NCBI GenBank assembly: GCA_024401555.1
Contig: JAKSKV010000002.1
Coordinates: 62,001 to 126,000 of the forward strand
Direction of reading: 5' to 3'
Length of the DNA stretch: 64,000 bases
Source of the DNA: Paludibacteraceae bacterium
Lineage (GTDB): Bacteria; Bacteroidota; Bacteroidia; Bacteroidales; Paludibacteraceae
The notes beneath the pieces are model-generated. The model worked only from the letters and a program-made list of their open reading frames with translations. It was not told the origin of the DNA and did not search any database. A program made the position numbers and the translations under genes. Each line of letters opens with the position of its first letter. Positions within the stretch are counted from its first letter, which is position 1. This document shows, piece by piece, positions 52,818-62,507 of the stretch.

Positions 52818-52848
52818 CAAATATAATTCTAAAATTTCAAAAATCAAA
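52818..52848 (-). promoter_or_regulatory. Promoter for the glycoside hydrolase gene
   Basis: On the minus strand TTTG (52845-52848) and TATATTTG (52818-52825) are exactly 19 bases apart, the best Bacteroidota promoter match in the window. The predicted transcription start near 52811 supports the gene start at 52797. Confidence 0.75.
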
Positions 52849-52854
52849 AAGAGA

Positions 52855-53640
52855 CTATAACTCTTTCTGTTCAACAGTTTTCGGCATGGAAAAGTCACCT
52901 ATTCCATAGTCGATATGGGCCTTCTCCGCCTGGCTGACTTGGTACTTCCTATCCACACGGTAGATCTTTCCATCCTTGATAAAATTCGCACCCGTCTGGT
53001 GGAAACGAAAGGGAATATCTCTACGAATACACTGTTCACGAATCGACAGCACCCATTCGTAGTCACAAGGTCGAGCATTAAAGCCTGATTCTCCACCGAC
53101 TGAGACCTCTTGTATCGTTTCATTCAAATGGGCTGATAGATCGATAGGTTCCAATATAGGCGCCACCACAATGGTTTTATGGCGTATGGGCAACGCATTA
53201 AATATCGGCAACCGATAGTCCGCCATCTTCTGATTTTCGACGGTACATCCTATCACCACATTATCATACCCCTCACCCCAATCATCGGGAAGGCAATCAG
53301 CCAAACGGTCAATCCTTTTGGTGAAAAAGATAAAACAGAGGTCACGCCTCTCTTTCATCATCCGCCAACATTCGGGGCGCCACTCGTCCGCATCCCGCAG
53401 AAGGAAGTCAGAGGTGAAACAGGTGAAGACCACCTTGCCAGACTCTATCTTCCAACTCCTGTCTCTCTTGCGTTTCAACGGGAGGTTGAAGTTACCGGTT
53501 TTTCGGGCCATACTACTGGAGATTTCGCTACCATACATCTCATCTTGACGATAGACATAGCAATATTTACACCCAGGACTCACTTTGGTGCAACCATGCC
53601 ACGGGTTCCAATTGGTATATATATCGTAGTTCTCGCCCAT
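52855..53640 (-). CDS. DUF5131 family protein (phage gp37/gp68-like)
   Basis: A 261-residue cytosolic protein. Near the N-terminus NWNPWHGCTKVSPGCKYCYV has three cysteines (C-x6-C-x2-C) resembling an Fe-S site of the radical SAM type; the family also has FTCFTSDFLLRDADEWRPEC and FIFFTKRIDRLADCLPDDWG, followed by VGGESG. DUF5131/gp37-like proteins occur in phages and in bacterial genomes; the function is unknown. I see no other phage gene around it. A -7 box lies at 53657-53664. Confidence 0.8.
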   Translation of the reverse strand: MGENYDIYTNWNPWHGCTKVSPGCKYCYVYRQDEMYGSEISSSMARKTGNFNLPLKRKRDRSWKIESGKVVFTCFTSDFLLRDADEWRPECWRMMKERRDLCFIFFTKRIDRLADCLPDDWGEGYDNVVIGCTVENQKMADYRLPIFNALPIRHKTIVVAPILEPIDLSAHLNETIQEVSVGGESGFNARPCDYEWVLSIREQCIRRDIPFRFHQTGANFIKDGKIYRVDRKYQVSQAEKAHIDYGIGDFSMPKTVEQKEL

Positions 53641-53656
53641 AAATCAATTAATATTT

Positions 53657-53664
53657 CAAAGGTA
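53657..53664 (-). promoter_or_regulatory. -7 box for the DUF5131 gene
   Basis: TACCTTTG on the minus strand fits TAnnTTTG, 16 bases before the ATG. Confidence 0.5.
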
Positions 53665-53744
53665 ATCCATTTTTCAGAACATCTATTTAACAAATAGTAA
53701 TATTCTTAACTCAAAATTCTATCTACAACAATCATAGAGATGAT

Positions 53745-53752
53745 TATCTTTG
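53745..53752 (+). promoter_or_regulatory. -7 box for rubrerythrin
   Basis: TATCTTTG fits TAnnTTTG and lies about 80 bases before the rubrerythrin ATG. Confidence 0.55.
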
Positions 53753-53831
53753 TAAAAATACAAAGTAAGGCTTAACCCTATCATGAAAGTATTTGAAACA
53801 GTGAATTATTAACTTATAAAATTAAGATTTT

Positions 53832-54371
53832 ATGGCAACGAAGTATTCTGGAACACAAACTGAGAAAAATTTGGAGGCCGCATTCGCCGGCGAGAGTCAA
53901 GCACGCAACAAGTACACCTACTTCGCCTCTAAGGCAAAGAAGGAAGGTTTCGAACAGATTGCCGACATCTTCCTTAAAACTGCGGAGAACGAGAAAGAAC
54001 ACGCTAAAATGTGGTTCAAGGAGTTGAACGGCATCGGATCCACAGCAGAGAACTTGAAGGCGGCCGCAGAGGGCGAAAACTACGAGTGGACCGATATGTA
54101 CGAAGGATTCGCCAAGACAGCCGAGGCGGAGGGATTTCCCGCATTGGCGAAGAAGTTCCGTTTGGTCGCCGCTATCGAGAAGCGTCATGAGGAGCGTTAC
54201 CGCGCATTGCTTCACAACATCGAGGCGCAAGAGGTATTCGCCAAGAGCGAGGTGAAAGTTTGGGAGTGCAGAAACTGTGGTCATATCGTAGTGGGAGAAA
54301 AGGCTCCAGAGGTTTGTCCTACATGCGCCCACCCACAAGCCTACTTCGAGGTACACGTGGATAATTTCTAA
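53832..54371 (+). CDS. rbr: Rubrerythrin
   Basis: Non-haem di-iron peroxidase that removes hydrogen peroxide in anaerobes. The 179-residue product has the ferritin-like domain with [20 protein letters not shown] and [14 protein letters not shown], then [11 protein letters not shown] (the ExxH/E di-iron ligands), and a C-terminal rubredoxin-like domain with CRNCGH (residues 149-154) and [10 protein letters not shown]. Single gene with its own promoter and a strong terminator. Confidence 0.95.
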   Translation: MATKYSGTQTEKNLEAAFAGESQARNKYTYFASKAKKEGFEQIADIFLKTAENEKEHAKMWFKELNGIGSTAENLKAAAEGENYEWTDMYEGFAKTAEAEGFPALAKKFRLVAAIEKRHEERYRALLHNIEAQEVFAKSEVKVWECRNCGHIVVGEKAPEVCPTCAHPQAYFEVHVDNF

Positions 54372-54408
54372 ACAAGGCGAGGATAAAAAGCCCAGGTAAT
54401 CACCTAAC

Positions 54409-54444
54409 AAAAAAGGCGGAACTTTTGAAAAGTTCCGCCTTTTT
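54409..54444. terminator. Bidirectional terminator between rubrerythrin and nqrF
   Basis: AAAAAAGGCGGAACT and AGTTCCGCCTTTTT form a 14- to 15-bp stem around TTTGAAA, with A- and T-tracts on both sides. It closes the convergent rbr and nqr units. Confidence 0.85.
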
Positions 54445-54462
54445 GCATGTATAATCAAGCGA

Positions 54463-55749
54463 TTATCCACCGAAATTATCGAAGCGAATCATATCGTCCT
54501 CAACGCCCAAGCTGTGGAGCAAATCAAGAACGGTCTTCGCCATCATTGGAGGTCCACACAAGTAGTACTCACAATCCTCTGGATTCTCGTGTTGCTTCAA
54601 GTAGGTGTCACCCATTACTGGCGCAACGAATCCTGGCGTGTACTTAAGTCCTGCCGCATCAGCCTTAGGATCTTGACGGTCCAAAGCCAAATGGAAGTGG
54701 AAGTTAGGGAAATCCTTCTCCAATTGCAAGAAATCATCCAAGAACGGAATCTCCTCCATCGCACGTGCTCCATAGAAGTAGTGCATAGGACGGTTACGAT
54801 CCTCAGGAGCAATACCGTTACCCTTCAACATATGCATAATTTGCGCGCGAAGAGGAGCCATACCGGCACCACCACCGACCCAAATCATCTCACGGCCTGT
54901 TCCATACTGAGGACGGAACTCTCCGTAAGGTCCTGACATAATCACCTTGTCACCTGGCTTGAGGGAGAAGATGTATGTAGAAGCGATACCACAAGGAACA
55001 TCCATGAAACCAGGACCTTGATCCTTTGGTTTGAATGGAGGAGTAGCGATACGTACATTCAAAGTGATGATGTCACCCTCATCAGGATAGTTGGCCATAG
55101 AGTAAGCACGGATGGTCTCGACATCATTCTTTTGCTTGAGGTCGAAAAGACCGAACTTCTCCCAAGCTGGGAGATATACATCACCGATAAGCGACTTATC
55201 GAAATCCTTGTTGTAATCGATATCGTACTTAGGGATACGGATCTGAGCGTAAGATCCAGGCTCGAAGTTCATGTGCTCACCCTTAGGCAAAGCCACCTTG
55301 TACTCCTTGATGAATGTAGCCACGTTCTTGTTGCCAATAACGGTACACTCCCACTCCTTAACACCCATAACAGACTCAGGAACCTTGATGGTCATATCAC
55401 CCTTCACCTTTACTTGGCAACCCAAGCGCCAGTTGTCCTTTTGTTCCTTACGAGAGAAGAATCCTTTTTCCGATGGGAGGATCTCACCACCACCCTCTTC
55501 TACTTGGCACTTGCACTGTCCACATGCACCCTTACCACCACAAGCGGATGGCAAGTACACATTGTTGACGGCCAACGTGCTCAACAAAGATGAGCCTGAT
55601 TCAACCTCCAACTCATTTTCACCATTGATGGTGATCTTTGCAGCGCCTGAAGAGACCAAAAAGTTCTTCGCGACGAGCAAGAGTATTACCAATGCCAAGA
55701 TGATGACAAGGAATACTACGATACTTGTTAAAATTAATGTTACATCCAT
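54463..55749 (-). CDS. nqrF: Na+-translocating NADH:quinone reductase subunit F
   Basis: NqrF is the NADH-oxidising subunit on the cytoplasmic face. It has an N-terminal membrane helix (residues 7-28), a 2Fe-2S ferredoxin domain with SACGGKGACGQCKCQVEEG and a later C (RLGCQVK), then FAD- and NAD-binding domains (RAYSMANYPDEGDIITLNVR for FAD; WVGGGAGMAPLRAQIMHML for NADH). The C-terminus CGPPMMAKTVLDLL and DNFGG are as expected. At 428 residues it is complete. Last gene of nqrABCDEF. Confidence 0.95.
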   Translation of the reverse strand: MDVTLILTSIVVFLVIILALVILLLVAKNFLVSSGAAKITINGENELEVESGSSLLSTLAVNNVYLPSACGGKGACGQCKCQVEEGGGEILPSEKGFFSRKEQKDNWRLGCQVKVKGDMTIKVPESVMGVKEWECTVIGNKNVATFIKEYKVALPKGEHMNFEPGSYAQIRIPKYDIDYNKDFDKSLIGDVYLPAWEKFGLFDLKQKNDVETIRAYSMANYPDEGDIITLNVRIATPPFKPKDQGPGFMDVPCGIASTYIFSLKPGDKVIMSGPYGEFRPQYGTGREMIWVGGGAGMAPLRAQIMHMLKGNGIAPEDRNRPMHYFYGARAMEEIPFLDDFLQLEKDFPNFHFHLALDRQDPKADAAGLKYTPGFVAPVMGDTYLKQHENPEDCEYYLCGPPMMAKTVLDLLHSLGVEDDMIRFDNFGG

Positions 55750-55764
55750 TGTCTATAACCCGTA

Positions 55765-56361
55765 TTAAATGGTTAAACCAGAGAAACACATAAATGCCAT
55801 GGCCATCAAACCTACAGAGATGAAGGTGATACCCAAGCCGCGAAGAGGGGCTGGCACATTTGAATAAGCCAACTTCTCACGAATAGCGGCCAACGCTACG
55901 ATAGCGACCAACCATCCAATACCAGAGCCCAATGCATATACAAACGACGCACCGATGTTCTCAAAGTGACGTTGTTGCATGAACAAGCTGGCACCCATGA
56001 TGGCGCAGTTCACAGCGATCAATGGCAAGAAGATACCCAATGAAGCATAGAGGGATGGGCTGAATTTCTCCACCGCCATCTCCACGATTTGTACAATACC
56101 CGCAATGACTGCGATGAAAAGGATAAAGCTCAAAAAGCTCAAATCAACACCCTCAACAAGCGCATTAGGAGCCAAGACGTAATTCTCCAACAAATAGTTG
56201 ATAGGAACAGTCACCAATAACACGAATGTCACGGCAGCACCCAATCCGAGAGCAGTCTTCACATTTTTCGACACTGCCAAATAGGAACACATTCCCAAGA
56301 AGTAGGCGAAAATCATGTTGTCCACAAAGATGGACTTAACTAATAAACTTAAATATTCCAT
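55765..56361 (-). CDS. nqrE: Na+-translocating NADH:quinone reductase subunit E
   Basis: A 198-residue subunit with six membrane helices that, with NqrD, forms the sodium channel part and holds the central Fe-S centre. [20 protein letters not shown] near the start contains the conserved cysteine; [16 protein letters not shown] has the second. It lies 15 bp before nqrF and 21 bp after nqrD. Confidence 0.95.
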   Translation of the reverse strand: MEYLSLLVKSIFVDNMIFAYFLGMCSYLAVSKNVKTALGLGAAVTFVLLVTVPINYLLENYVLAPNALVEGVDLSFLSFILFIAVIAGIVQIVEMAVEKFSPSLYASLGIFLPLIAVNCAIMGASLFMQQRHFENIGASFVYALGSGIGWLVAIVALAAIREKLAYSNVPAPLRGLGITFISVGLMAMAFMCFSGLTI

Positions 56362-56382
56362 TTCTAACTGATTTTACGAGGA

Positions 56383-57018
56383 TTAATTACTCTTTTCTTG
56401 CAAATCAGGGTTCTTAGCACGTTGGAACCAAATGATACAACCGACAATGATCAATGCCATAGGAGGCAAAACCATCAAACCGTTGTTCATATAACCCAAA
56501 TCGTACAGACACTCTGGAATGACACGGAGATTAAAAAATGTACCTGAACCGAACAATTCACGGATAAAACCGACAATCACAAGGATCAAAGCATAACCCA
56601 AACCGTTACCTACTCCATCCAAAAAAGACTCCCAAGGCTTGTTTTGCATCGCAAATGCCTCCAAACGTCCCATCAAGATACAGTTGGTAATAATCAAACC
56701 TACATAAACTGACAATTGAACGCTCACATCGTACGCAAAAGCCTTCAAGACTTGGCTTACGATGGTTACCAAAGTAGCGACAACCACCAATTGAACAATG
56801 ATACGAATACGGTTAGGAACTGTATTGCGCAACAATGAAATCACGACGTTAGCTAATGCCACGATAATGGTCACAGAAAGTCCCATCACCAAAGCTGGCT
56901 CCAACTTGGAGGTAACGGCCAACGCGGAACAAATACCCAACACTTGCGTAGCGACTGGGTTATTTACCCATAGAGGGGTAAAAAATGTCTCTTTATTTTT
57001 CTTTGAAAATAAATCCAT
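56383..57018 (-). CDS. nqrD: Na+-translocating NADH:quinone reductase subunit D
   Basis: A 211-residue membrane subunit, homologous to NqrE in an inverted topology. Conserved stretches: NPVATQVLGICSALAVTSKL and YVGLIITNCILMGRLEAFAM (each with the Fe-S cysteine), and GVGNGLGYALILVIVGFIRE. It lies 12 bp after nqrC. Confidence 0.95.
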   Translation of the reverse strand: MDLFSKKNKETFFTPLWVNNPVATQVLGICSALAVTSKLEPALVMGLSVTIIVALANVVISLLRNTVPNRIRIIVQLVVVATLVTIVSQVLKAFAYDVSVQLSVYVGLIITNCILMGRLEAFAMQNKPWESFLDGVGNGLGYALILVIVGFIRELFGSGTFFNLRVIPECLYDLGYMNNGLMVLPPMALIIVGCIIWFQRAKNPDLQEKSN

Positions 57019-57030
57019 ACCAAAACCTCC

Positions 57031-57702
57031 TTATTCATTAAAAAATTTAGCGTACTTAGACAAGCAAGCGTGCAACATCGCATCAACACCCTTGGATGTG
57101 ATGGTACCACCAGAGATACCGTCCACCTCATAAGCGTCGTTTGACACCTTACCATTTTTCACAACAGAGATCTTCACATCTCCACCCTCTTGCAATTGCT
57201 TGCCTTCGAAGCTGGATTGGAACTTCTCGGTTGTGATCTCGGCACCCAATCCTGGGGTCTCACCCTCGTGAGAGAAGTAAGTTCCATAGACGGTCTTCTT
57301 GTCAGCGTTGAAACTGATATAGCCCCAGATAGGACCCCAAAGACCAGCGCCATACAACGGAGCGACATACTTGGTCTCTCCATTTACGTTACATACATAC
57401 AAAGGAAGTTGATCATCGATCTTCTTAGACTCGATGTCAAAACCACCGTTTGATGACACAACGGCACCATTTAGATTCAAAATCTGATCAGCGGTTACAT
57501 ACTTCGCATAAGCGCTTTCAGCATCCTTCAACTCATCAGCGGAAATGTTCAACGAAGAAAGGATTTGCTTCATCTTATCCAACTTCACATTGTTGTCTTG
57601 TCTCTCCTTCAAGGAAGAAGCGACGAAAGCCAAGAGGAATGCGACGATAATCACCATTACCGAAGCATAACCGATAGTATAACCATTACTATTTGTATTC
57701 AT
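57031..57702 (-). CDS. nqrC: Na+-translocating NADH:quinone reductase subunit C
   Basis: A 223-residue subunit with one N-terminal membrane helix and a periplasmic FMN domain. The flavin is bound covalently to the threonine in VDGISGGTITSKGVDAM (S-G-x-T motif). GAGLWGPIWGYISF and GETPGLGAEITT are the usual family blocks. It lies 19 bp after nqrB. Confidence 0.95.
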   Translation of the reverse strand: MNTNSNGYTIGYASVMVIIVAFLLAFVASSLKERQDNNVKLDKMKQILSSLNISADELKDAESAYAKYVTADQILNLNGAVVSSNGGFDIESKKIDDQLPLYVCNVNGETKYVAPLYGAGLWGPIWGYISFNADKKTVYGTYFSHEGETPGLGAEITTEKFQSSFEGKQLQEGGDVKISVVKNGKVSNDAYEVDGISGGTITSKGVDAMLHACLSKYAKFFNE

Positions 57703-57721
57703 ATTCTTTCGATATTAATGA

Positions 57722-58909
57722 TTAGTTATTTACTCTCTTCAGACGCTTGCTGATATTGTGTTGAACGAAGCACCAGTCAATTACTGCCGCAAAAATGTTC
57801 ATCAACAAGATAGCCAACATCATACCCTCTGGATAACCAGGGTTCAAGCAACGGATCACGATAGCGACGAAACCGATCAAGAAACCGTAGATGTACTTAC
57901 CACACTCCACACGAGGAGAGGTAACTGGGTCAGTAGCCATAAAGACTGCTCCGAAGCAGAAACCACCCAAGAAAATGTGCTCGTACCAAGGCATATTCAT
58001 CACCTCGTTCGCACCAATCTGGTTGAACATCAATGCTGTCAACGCACCACCTACGAATACGGATAACATAGTCTTCCAACTTGCGATACCTGTCCACAAA
58101 AGGATGATGGCACCGATAGCGATGGCGATGACACTGGTCTCACCGATAGAACCAGGATAAAGACCGATGATCATATCCATTGGAGACATGGACGAACCGA
58201 TTGCGTCAGTCACCGTAGAGGCACCTGTAGCCACCTGTCCAAGAGGAGTCGCACCTGTGAAACCATCCACAAGGGCATTCTCACTACCTAAGCAACACAT
58301 CGCATTCTTTGACACCCAAACAGCGTCACCGGACATCTTGGTTGGATAAGCGAAGAACAAGAAGGCACGGGTCACCAAAGCCACGTTCAAGAAGTTGTAA
58401 CCGGTTCCACCGAAGACCTCTTTCGCGAATATTACCGCAAAAGCAGTAGCTACAGCCAAGATCCACAATGGACACTCAACTGGAACGATCATCGGGATCA
58501 ACATACCGGAAACGAGGAATCCCTCTTGGATCTCCTCACCTCTCCATTGAGCCACGACAAACTCGATACCCAAACCGACCAAGTAAGAAACAACGATTTT
58601 AGGCAATACTGCCAAGAAACCATACAAGAACATAGCAAAGAATGAAGCATCCTCACCATGCACCAAATAGTGTTGGAAACCAACGTTGTACATACCAAAC
58701 AACAAAGCTGGTATCAACGCGATCACAACCATGGACATCGCACGCTTGGAGTCGATGCAGTCATGGATGTGGCTTCCTCTTTTCGCAGTTGTGTTAGGGA
58801 CGAACAGGAAGGTCTCAAATCCGTCGAACACAGAGCGAAATGCGTGAAATTCTCCGCCTTCCTCAAAAGACGGTTTCACTTTGTCGAGAAAATTTCTTAA
58901 CGCTTTCAA
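57722..58909 (-). CDS. nqrB: Na+-translocating NADH:quinone reductase subunit B
   Basis: A 395-residue subunit with about ten membrane helices, FMN bound covalently at the threonine of DGFTGATPLGQVATG, and quinone-site and Na+-site residues in the helices. The N-terminal soluble part reads FDGFETFLFVPNTTAKRGSH. It is followed 31 bp upstream by nqrA. Confidence 0.95.
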   Translation of the reverse strand: MKALRNFLDKVKPSFEEGGEFHAFRSVFDGFETFLFVPNTTAKRGSHIHDCIDSKRAMSMVVIALIPALLFGMYNVGFQHYLVHGEDASFFAMFLYGFLAVLPKIVVSYLVGLGIEFVVAQWRGEEIQEGFLVSGMLIPMIVPVECPLWILAVATAFAVIFAKEVFGGTGYNFLNVALVTRAFLFFAYPTKMSGDAVWVSKNAMCCLGSENALVDGFTGATPLGQVATGASTVTDAIGSSMSPMDMIIGLYPGSIGETSVIAIAIGAIILLWTGIASWKTMLSVFVGGALTALMFNQIGANEVMNMPWYEHIFLGGFCFGAVFMATDPVTSPRVECGKYIYGFLIGFVAIVIRCLNPGYPEGMMLAILLMNIFAAVIDWCFVQHNISKRLKRVNN

Positions 58910-58940
58910 TTTTATATCATTTTAATTTATTACACATACA

Positions 58941-60293
58941 TTAAGCCAACTCCTTACGCAAGAAATCCAATCCCTCACGTACAATTCGTTGCGTCTCAAT
59001 CTTTGAAGTACATACGAATTCACACAAAGCGAAATCCTCTGGTGCCACTTCGTAGATACCCAATTGCTCCATCTTGTCGATATCCTTGGCAAGGATCGCC
59101 TTCACCAAGAACTCTGGATAGATATCCATTGGGAACACCTTGTCATACTCACCCGACATGATGAACGCGCGCTCACCACCATTGAGGTTGGTATCGATCT
59201 CGTACTCCTTGCTGCCGAACAACCATGAGAAATAAGAGTGGCTCACGCTGAACTTATTCAAGCGAGGCATGATCCAGCCCAAGAACTCATTGTTCTTATC
59301 GCCCTCTGGGATAACAGTCACTTGCGAATCGAACGCACCCAAGAAACCGTCAGCTTCGATTTGTGTACCAGTCAATGGATTACCACTGATGTAACGGACA
59401 TTGTCGCCCTCGATGTTATTGGCAACGATATTCGCGATGGAAGCACCATATACCATCTTGTAGTAAGCAGGAGCCTTCACGCTTGATCCAGCTAAAACGA
59501 TTGAACGAGAATAGTCGATCGCTCCGGTCATAAACGCCTTACCGATCATAGCCACATCCTGGGCATTGATAGTCCAAACGATCTCACCTTTGTTGATTGG
59601 ATCAACGTGGTGAATTTGAACGCCGACATTACCAGCTGGATGAGGACCTTGGAACTCGTGCAACTCAACGCCTTTTGACTTCTTATACAACTTGGAAGCG
59701 TTATCGATGTTGATACCAATATGAACCTTCGCACCCGAAATTGCAGCAAGCGCGTCAACACCTAATTGGAACTCTTCTTCTCTACCCACCATGATGAAAT
59801 CATAGTTTGGCGCCAAAGGAGCAGTGTCGAATCCAGAAATGAAGATCGCCTTAGGCGCCTCATTCGGATTAGCCACCACGTCGTAAGGACGTTGCTTGAT
59901 GAAAGCAAGGAAACCAGCGTTAGAGAGTGCCTCTTTCACTTGATCCTTCGACATAGAAGATGGTTTACTCTTGGCGAAAGCCTCAGAAGTGAACTCACCA
60001 TCCGACTTAATCAAGATGTTGAGCACCTTACGTCTTTCACCTCTTTTCACTTCGATCACCTCACCACTGGCAGGAGAAACCACTTTGACGTCCGGATTTG
60101 CCTTGTCGTAAAACAAAACACTTCCGACCTTCACTTGATCACCCTCCTTTACAACAGTTTTGGGCTTGATGCCATGAAAATCGTCAGGTCTTACAGAGAA
60201 AACCTCAGGAAGTTGCGCTTTCGCGTAAACCTCGCTCGCCTTTCCCTTCAAATTGATGTCAAGACCTTTTTTAATTTTAATTGTTTCTGACAT
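58941..60293 (-). CDS. nqrA: Na+-translocating NADH:quinone reductase subunit A
   Basis: A 450-residue soluble subunit on the cytoplasmic face, first gene of nqrABCDEF. IKKGLDINLKGKASEVY opens the protein; the barrel-sandwich part has KVVSPASGEVIEVKRGERRK and the C-terminal half ISGNPLTGTQIEADGFLGAF. It starts only 26 bp after lpxA and I see no TAnnTTTG box in that gap, so it is probably read through from the lpx genes. Confidence 0.95.
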   Translation of the reverse strand: MSETIKIKKGLDINLKGKASEVYAKAQLPEVFSVRPDDFHGIKPKTVVKEGDQVKVGSVLFYDKANPDVKVVSPASGEVIEVKRGERRKVLNILIKSDGEFTSEAFAKSKPSSMSKDQVKEALSNAGFLAFIKQRPYDVVANPNEAPKAIFISGFDTAPLAPNYDFIMVGREEEFQLGVDALAAISGAKVHIGINIDNASKLYKKSKGVELHEFQGPHPAGNVGVQIHHVDPINKGEIVWTINAQDVAMIGKAFMTGAIDYSRSIVLAGSSVKAPAYYKMVYGASIANIVANNIEGDNVRYISGNPLTGTQIEADGFLGAFDSQVTVIPEGDKNNEFLGWIMPRLNKFSVSHSYFSWLFGSKEYEIDTNLNGGERAFIMSGEYDKVFPMDIYPEFLVKAILAKDIDKMEQLGIYEVAPEDFALCEFVCTSKIETQRIVREGLDFLRKELA

Positions 60294-60319
60294 AAGTTAA
60301 TATTTTATTGTGATTTTTC

Positions 60320-61099
60320 TTAATCAAGATAACCGCGTATGATACCTCTCTCCGCAGATTTCAAGAAGGTAAGAACAACATCCTTCTCCACAGAGTCGGC
60401 GATTTCTGTCTTAATCTTCTCTATGGCCTGCGTTGTATTCAAACCAGATTGATACAAAAGTCTGTAAATATTTTGAATCTCACCAATTTGGTCGTTACTG
60501 AATCCACGACGGCGCAAACCGACCAAATTCAATCCCGCATAACTCAATGGATCTCGGCCTGCTGTAATGAACGGAGGCACATCCTTACCGACACGCGAGC
60601 CACCTTGGATCATAACATGAGCGCCAATATGGGAAAATTGGTGAACCAAGACATTACCTGACAAAATCGCCCAATCATCGATGACCACCTCACCCGCAAT
60701 TTGGGAAGCGTTTCCGATGATGATGTTGTTACCCAACCTACAATCGTGCGCCACATGGGAGTAAGCCATAATCAAGCAATTGGAACCGACAATGGTAGTA
60801 CCCTTGGATGCAGTACCACGGTTGACTGTCGCACACTCACGGATGGTCGTGTTGTCGCCAATTACAGCAGTAGTCACCTCGCCCTTGAATTTTAAATCTT
60901 GTGGAATGGCTGAAATAACCGCTCCTGGGAAAACCCTCACGTTCTTTCCTATCCTCGCACCACTCAAAATAGTGGCATGAGACATGATTTGACATCCATC
61001 GCCAATCTCCACATCCTTGTCAATATAGACGAATGGGGCGATCTGCACATCCTTACCGATCTTCGCCTCTGGATGGATAAATGACATTTCTTGCATCAT
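60320..61099 (-). CDS. lpxA: UDP-N-acetylglucosamine O-acyltransferase
   Basis: LpxA transfers a 3-hydroxyacyl chain from ACP to UDP-GlcNAc, the first step of lipid A synthesis. The 259-residue left-handed beta-helix has IHPEAKIGKDVQIAPFVYID, VNRGTASKGTTIVGSNCLIM and MAYSHVAHDCRLGNNIIIGN with the catalytic histidine, and a helical C-terminus with GLNLVGLRRRGFSNDQI. The ATG at 61087 (MSFIHP) is also a possible start. It lies 12 bp after the lpxC-fabZ gene. Confidence 0.93.
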   Translation of the reverse strand: MMQEMSFIHPEAKIGKDVQIAPFVYIDKDVEIGDGCQIMSHATILSGARIGKNVRVFPGAVISAIPQDLKFKGEVTTAVIGDNTTIRECATVNRGTASKGTTIVGSNCLIMAYSHVAHDCRLGNNIIIGNASQIAGEVVIDDWAILSGNVLVHQFSHIGAHVMIQGGSRVGKDVPPFITAGRDPLSYAGLNLVGLRRRGFSNDQIGEIQNIYRLLYQSGLNTTQAIEKIKTEIADSVEKDVVLTFLKSAERGIIRGYLD

Positions 61100-61110
61100 A
61101 ACTTTACGAA

Positions 61111-62496
61111 TTACTTATTTTTCACAACCTGAGCAAGGAACTCCGCCTCAGCCACAATCTTATCACCAACAATCGCATATCCCTTCATGCTTGCCATACC
61201 TCTTCTGATATCTGTGATCAAGTCAAGCTTGAAGATAACAGTGTCGCCTGGCACCACTTTATTACGGAATTTCACTTTGTCGATAGAAAGGAAGTAGGTC
61301 GAATACCTCTCTGGTTCATCCAAATTATTCAAAATCAAAATACCACCAGTCTGGGCCATCGCCTCTACAAGCAATACACCTGGCATAACTGGCTCTTGTG
61401 GGAAGTGTCCACAGAAGAAGGTCTCATTGCCGGAAACATTCTTCACACCTACTACGCCACGCTCCTTGATCTCAATCACCTTGTCGATCAAAAGGAATGG
61501 CCAACGGTGAGGCAACAAAGTCTTCACCTTGTTGATGTCCATCAACGGTGGAACAGTTGGATCATATTTAGGAATGGTAATCTCTTGGCGCTTCAATGCC
61601 TTGTAAACTTTCTTCGCGAAGTCGGTATTGAACTTGTGTCCAGGACATGTAGCGATCACGCGTCCCTTGATTGGCTTACCGATCAAGGCCAAATCACCGA
61701 TCAAATCCAACAATTTATGACGGGCAGGCTCATTGTCGAACGCCAAAGGACGTTTTTGCAAATAACCCAAATTAGACACGGAAATGGAATCCATGCCAAG
61801 AAGACCTGTCAAATGGTCGATGTCCGATTGGTTCATCTCCTTGTCATAAATGACAATGGCGTTGTCCAAGTCACCACCCTTGATCAAATTGTTCTTCAAC
61901 AATTGCTCAATCTCACGCACAAAAACGAATGTACGGGAAGCGGCGATCTCCTTACCGAAATCCGCCAAAGTGTCCAAAGAGGCGAATTGGTTGGATAAAA
62001 TAGGTGATGGATAAGAGACCAATACATTCATGCTGAACTCATCGTCAGGAAGCAATGTAATGGAAGAACCGGTTTCAGGATCCTTGTACTCCATCTTCTT
62101 CATGATGATGTAGTAATCCTTGTCGTAAGGTTGCTCCTCCACACCCACTCTTTCGATCTCCTGTACATAAGAGATGGCGCTACCATCTAAAATAGGAAAT
62201 TCAGGTTGGTTCACCTGAATCAAACAGTTGTCAATCTCAAAAGAATAAAGAGCCGCCATAGCGTGCTCAATTGTGCTAACCTTAACCTCGCCATCAGCGA
62301 TGACTGTACCACGGGATGTCTCCACCACATTTGGCGCCACTGCGTCAATAATGGGTTGATTCTCCAAATCCACACGTTGCACCTTGTATCCATGATTGGC
62401 TGGTGCCGGATTGAAGGTGATTGTAACTGGCAAGCCTGTATGCAATCCCTTTCCTTGAAGCGTAAACGCCTCCTTTAATGTTTTTTGCTTGGCCAT
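61111..62496 (-). CDS. lpxC-fabZ: Bifunctional UDP-3-O-acyl-N-acetylglucosamine deacetylase / 3-hydroxyacyl-ACP dehydratase
   Basis: A fusion of two enzymes typical of Bacteroidota. Residues 1 to about 305 are LpxC, the zinc deacetylase that commits lipid A synthesis: TLKEAFTLQGKGLHTGLPV, STIEHAMAALYSFEIDNCLI (zinc His), PILDGSA and EPARHKLLDLIGDLALIGKP with the His and Asp ligands. Residues about 315 to 461 are FabZ, the dehydratase of fatty acid elongation: LPHRWPFLLIDKVIEIKER and CGHFPQEPVMPGVLLVEAMA with the catalytic His and Glu. At 461 residues both halves are complete. Confidence 0.95.
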   Translation of the reverse strand: MAKQKTLKEAFTLQGKGLHTGLPVTITFNPAPANHGYKVQRVDLENQPIIDAVAPNVVETSRGTVIADGEVKVSTIEHAMAALYSFEIDNCLIQVNQPEFPILDGSAISYVQEIERVGVEEQPYDKDYYIIMKKMEYKDPETGSSITLLPDDEFSMNVLVSYPSPILSNQFASLDTLADFGKEIAASRTFVFVREIEQLLKNNLIKGGDLDNAIVIYDKEMNQSDIDHLTGLLGMDSISVSNLGYLQKRPLAFDNEPARHKLLDLIGDLALIGKPIKGRVIATCPGHKFNTDFAKKVYKALKRQEITIPKYDPTVPPLMDINKVKTLLPHRWPFLLIDKVIEIKERGVVGVKNVSGNETFFCGHFPQEPVMPGVLLVEAMAQTGGILILNNLDEPERYSTYFLSIDKVKFRNKVVPGDTVIFKLDLITDIRRGMASMKGYAIVGDKIVAEAEFLAQVVKNK

Positions 62497-62507
62497 AACT
62501 CCGGTCT

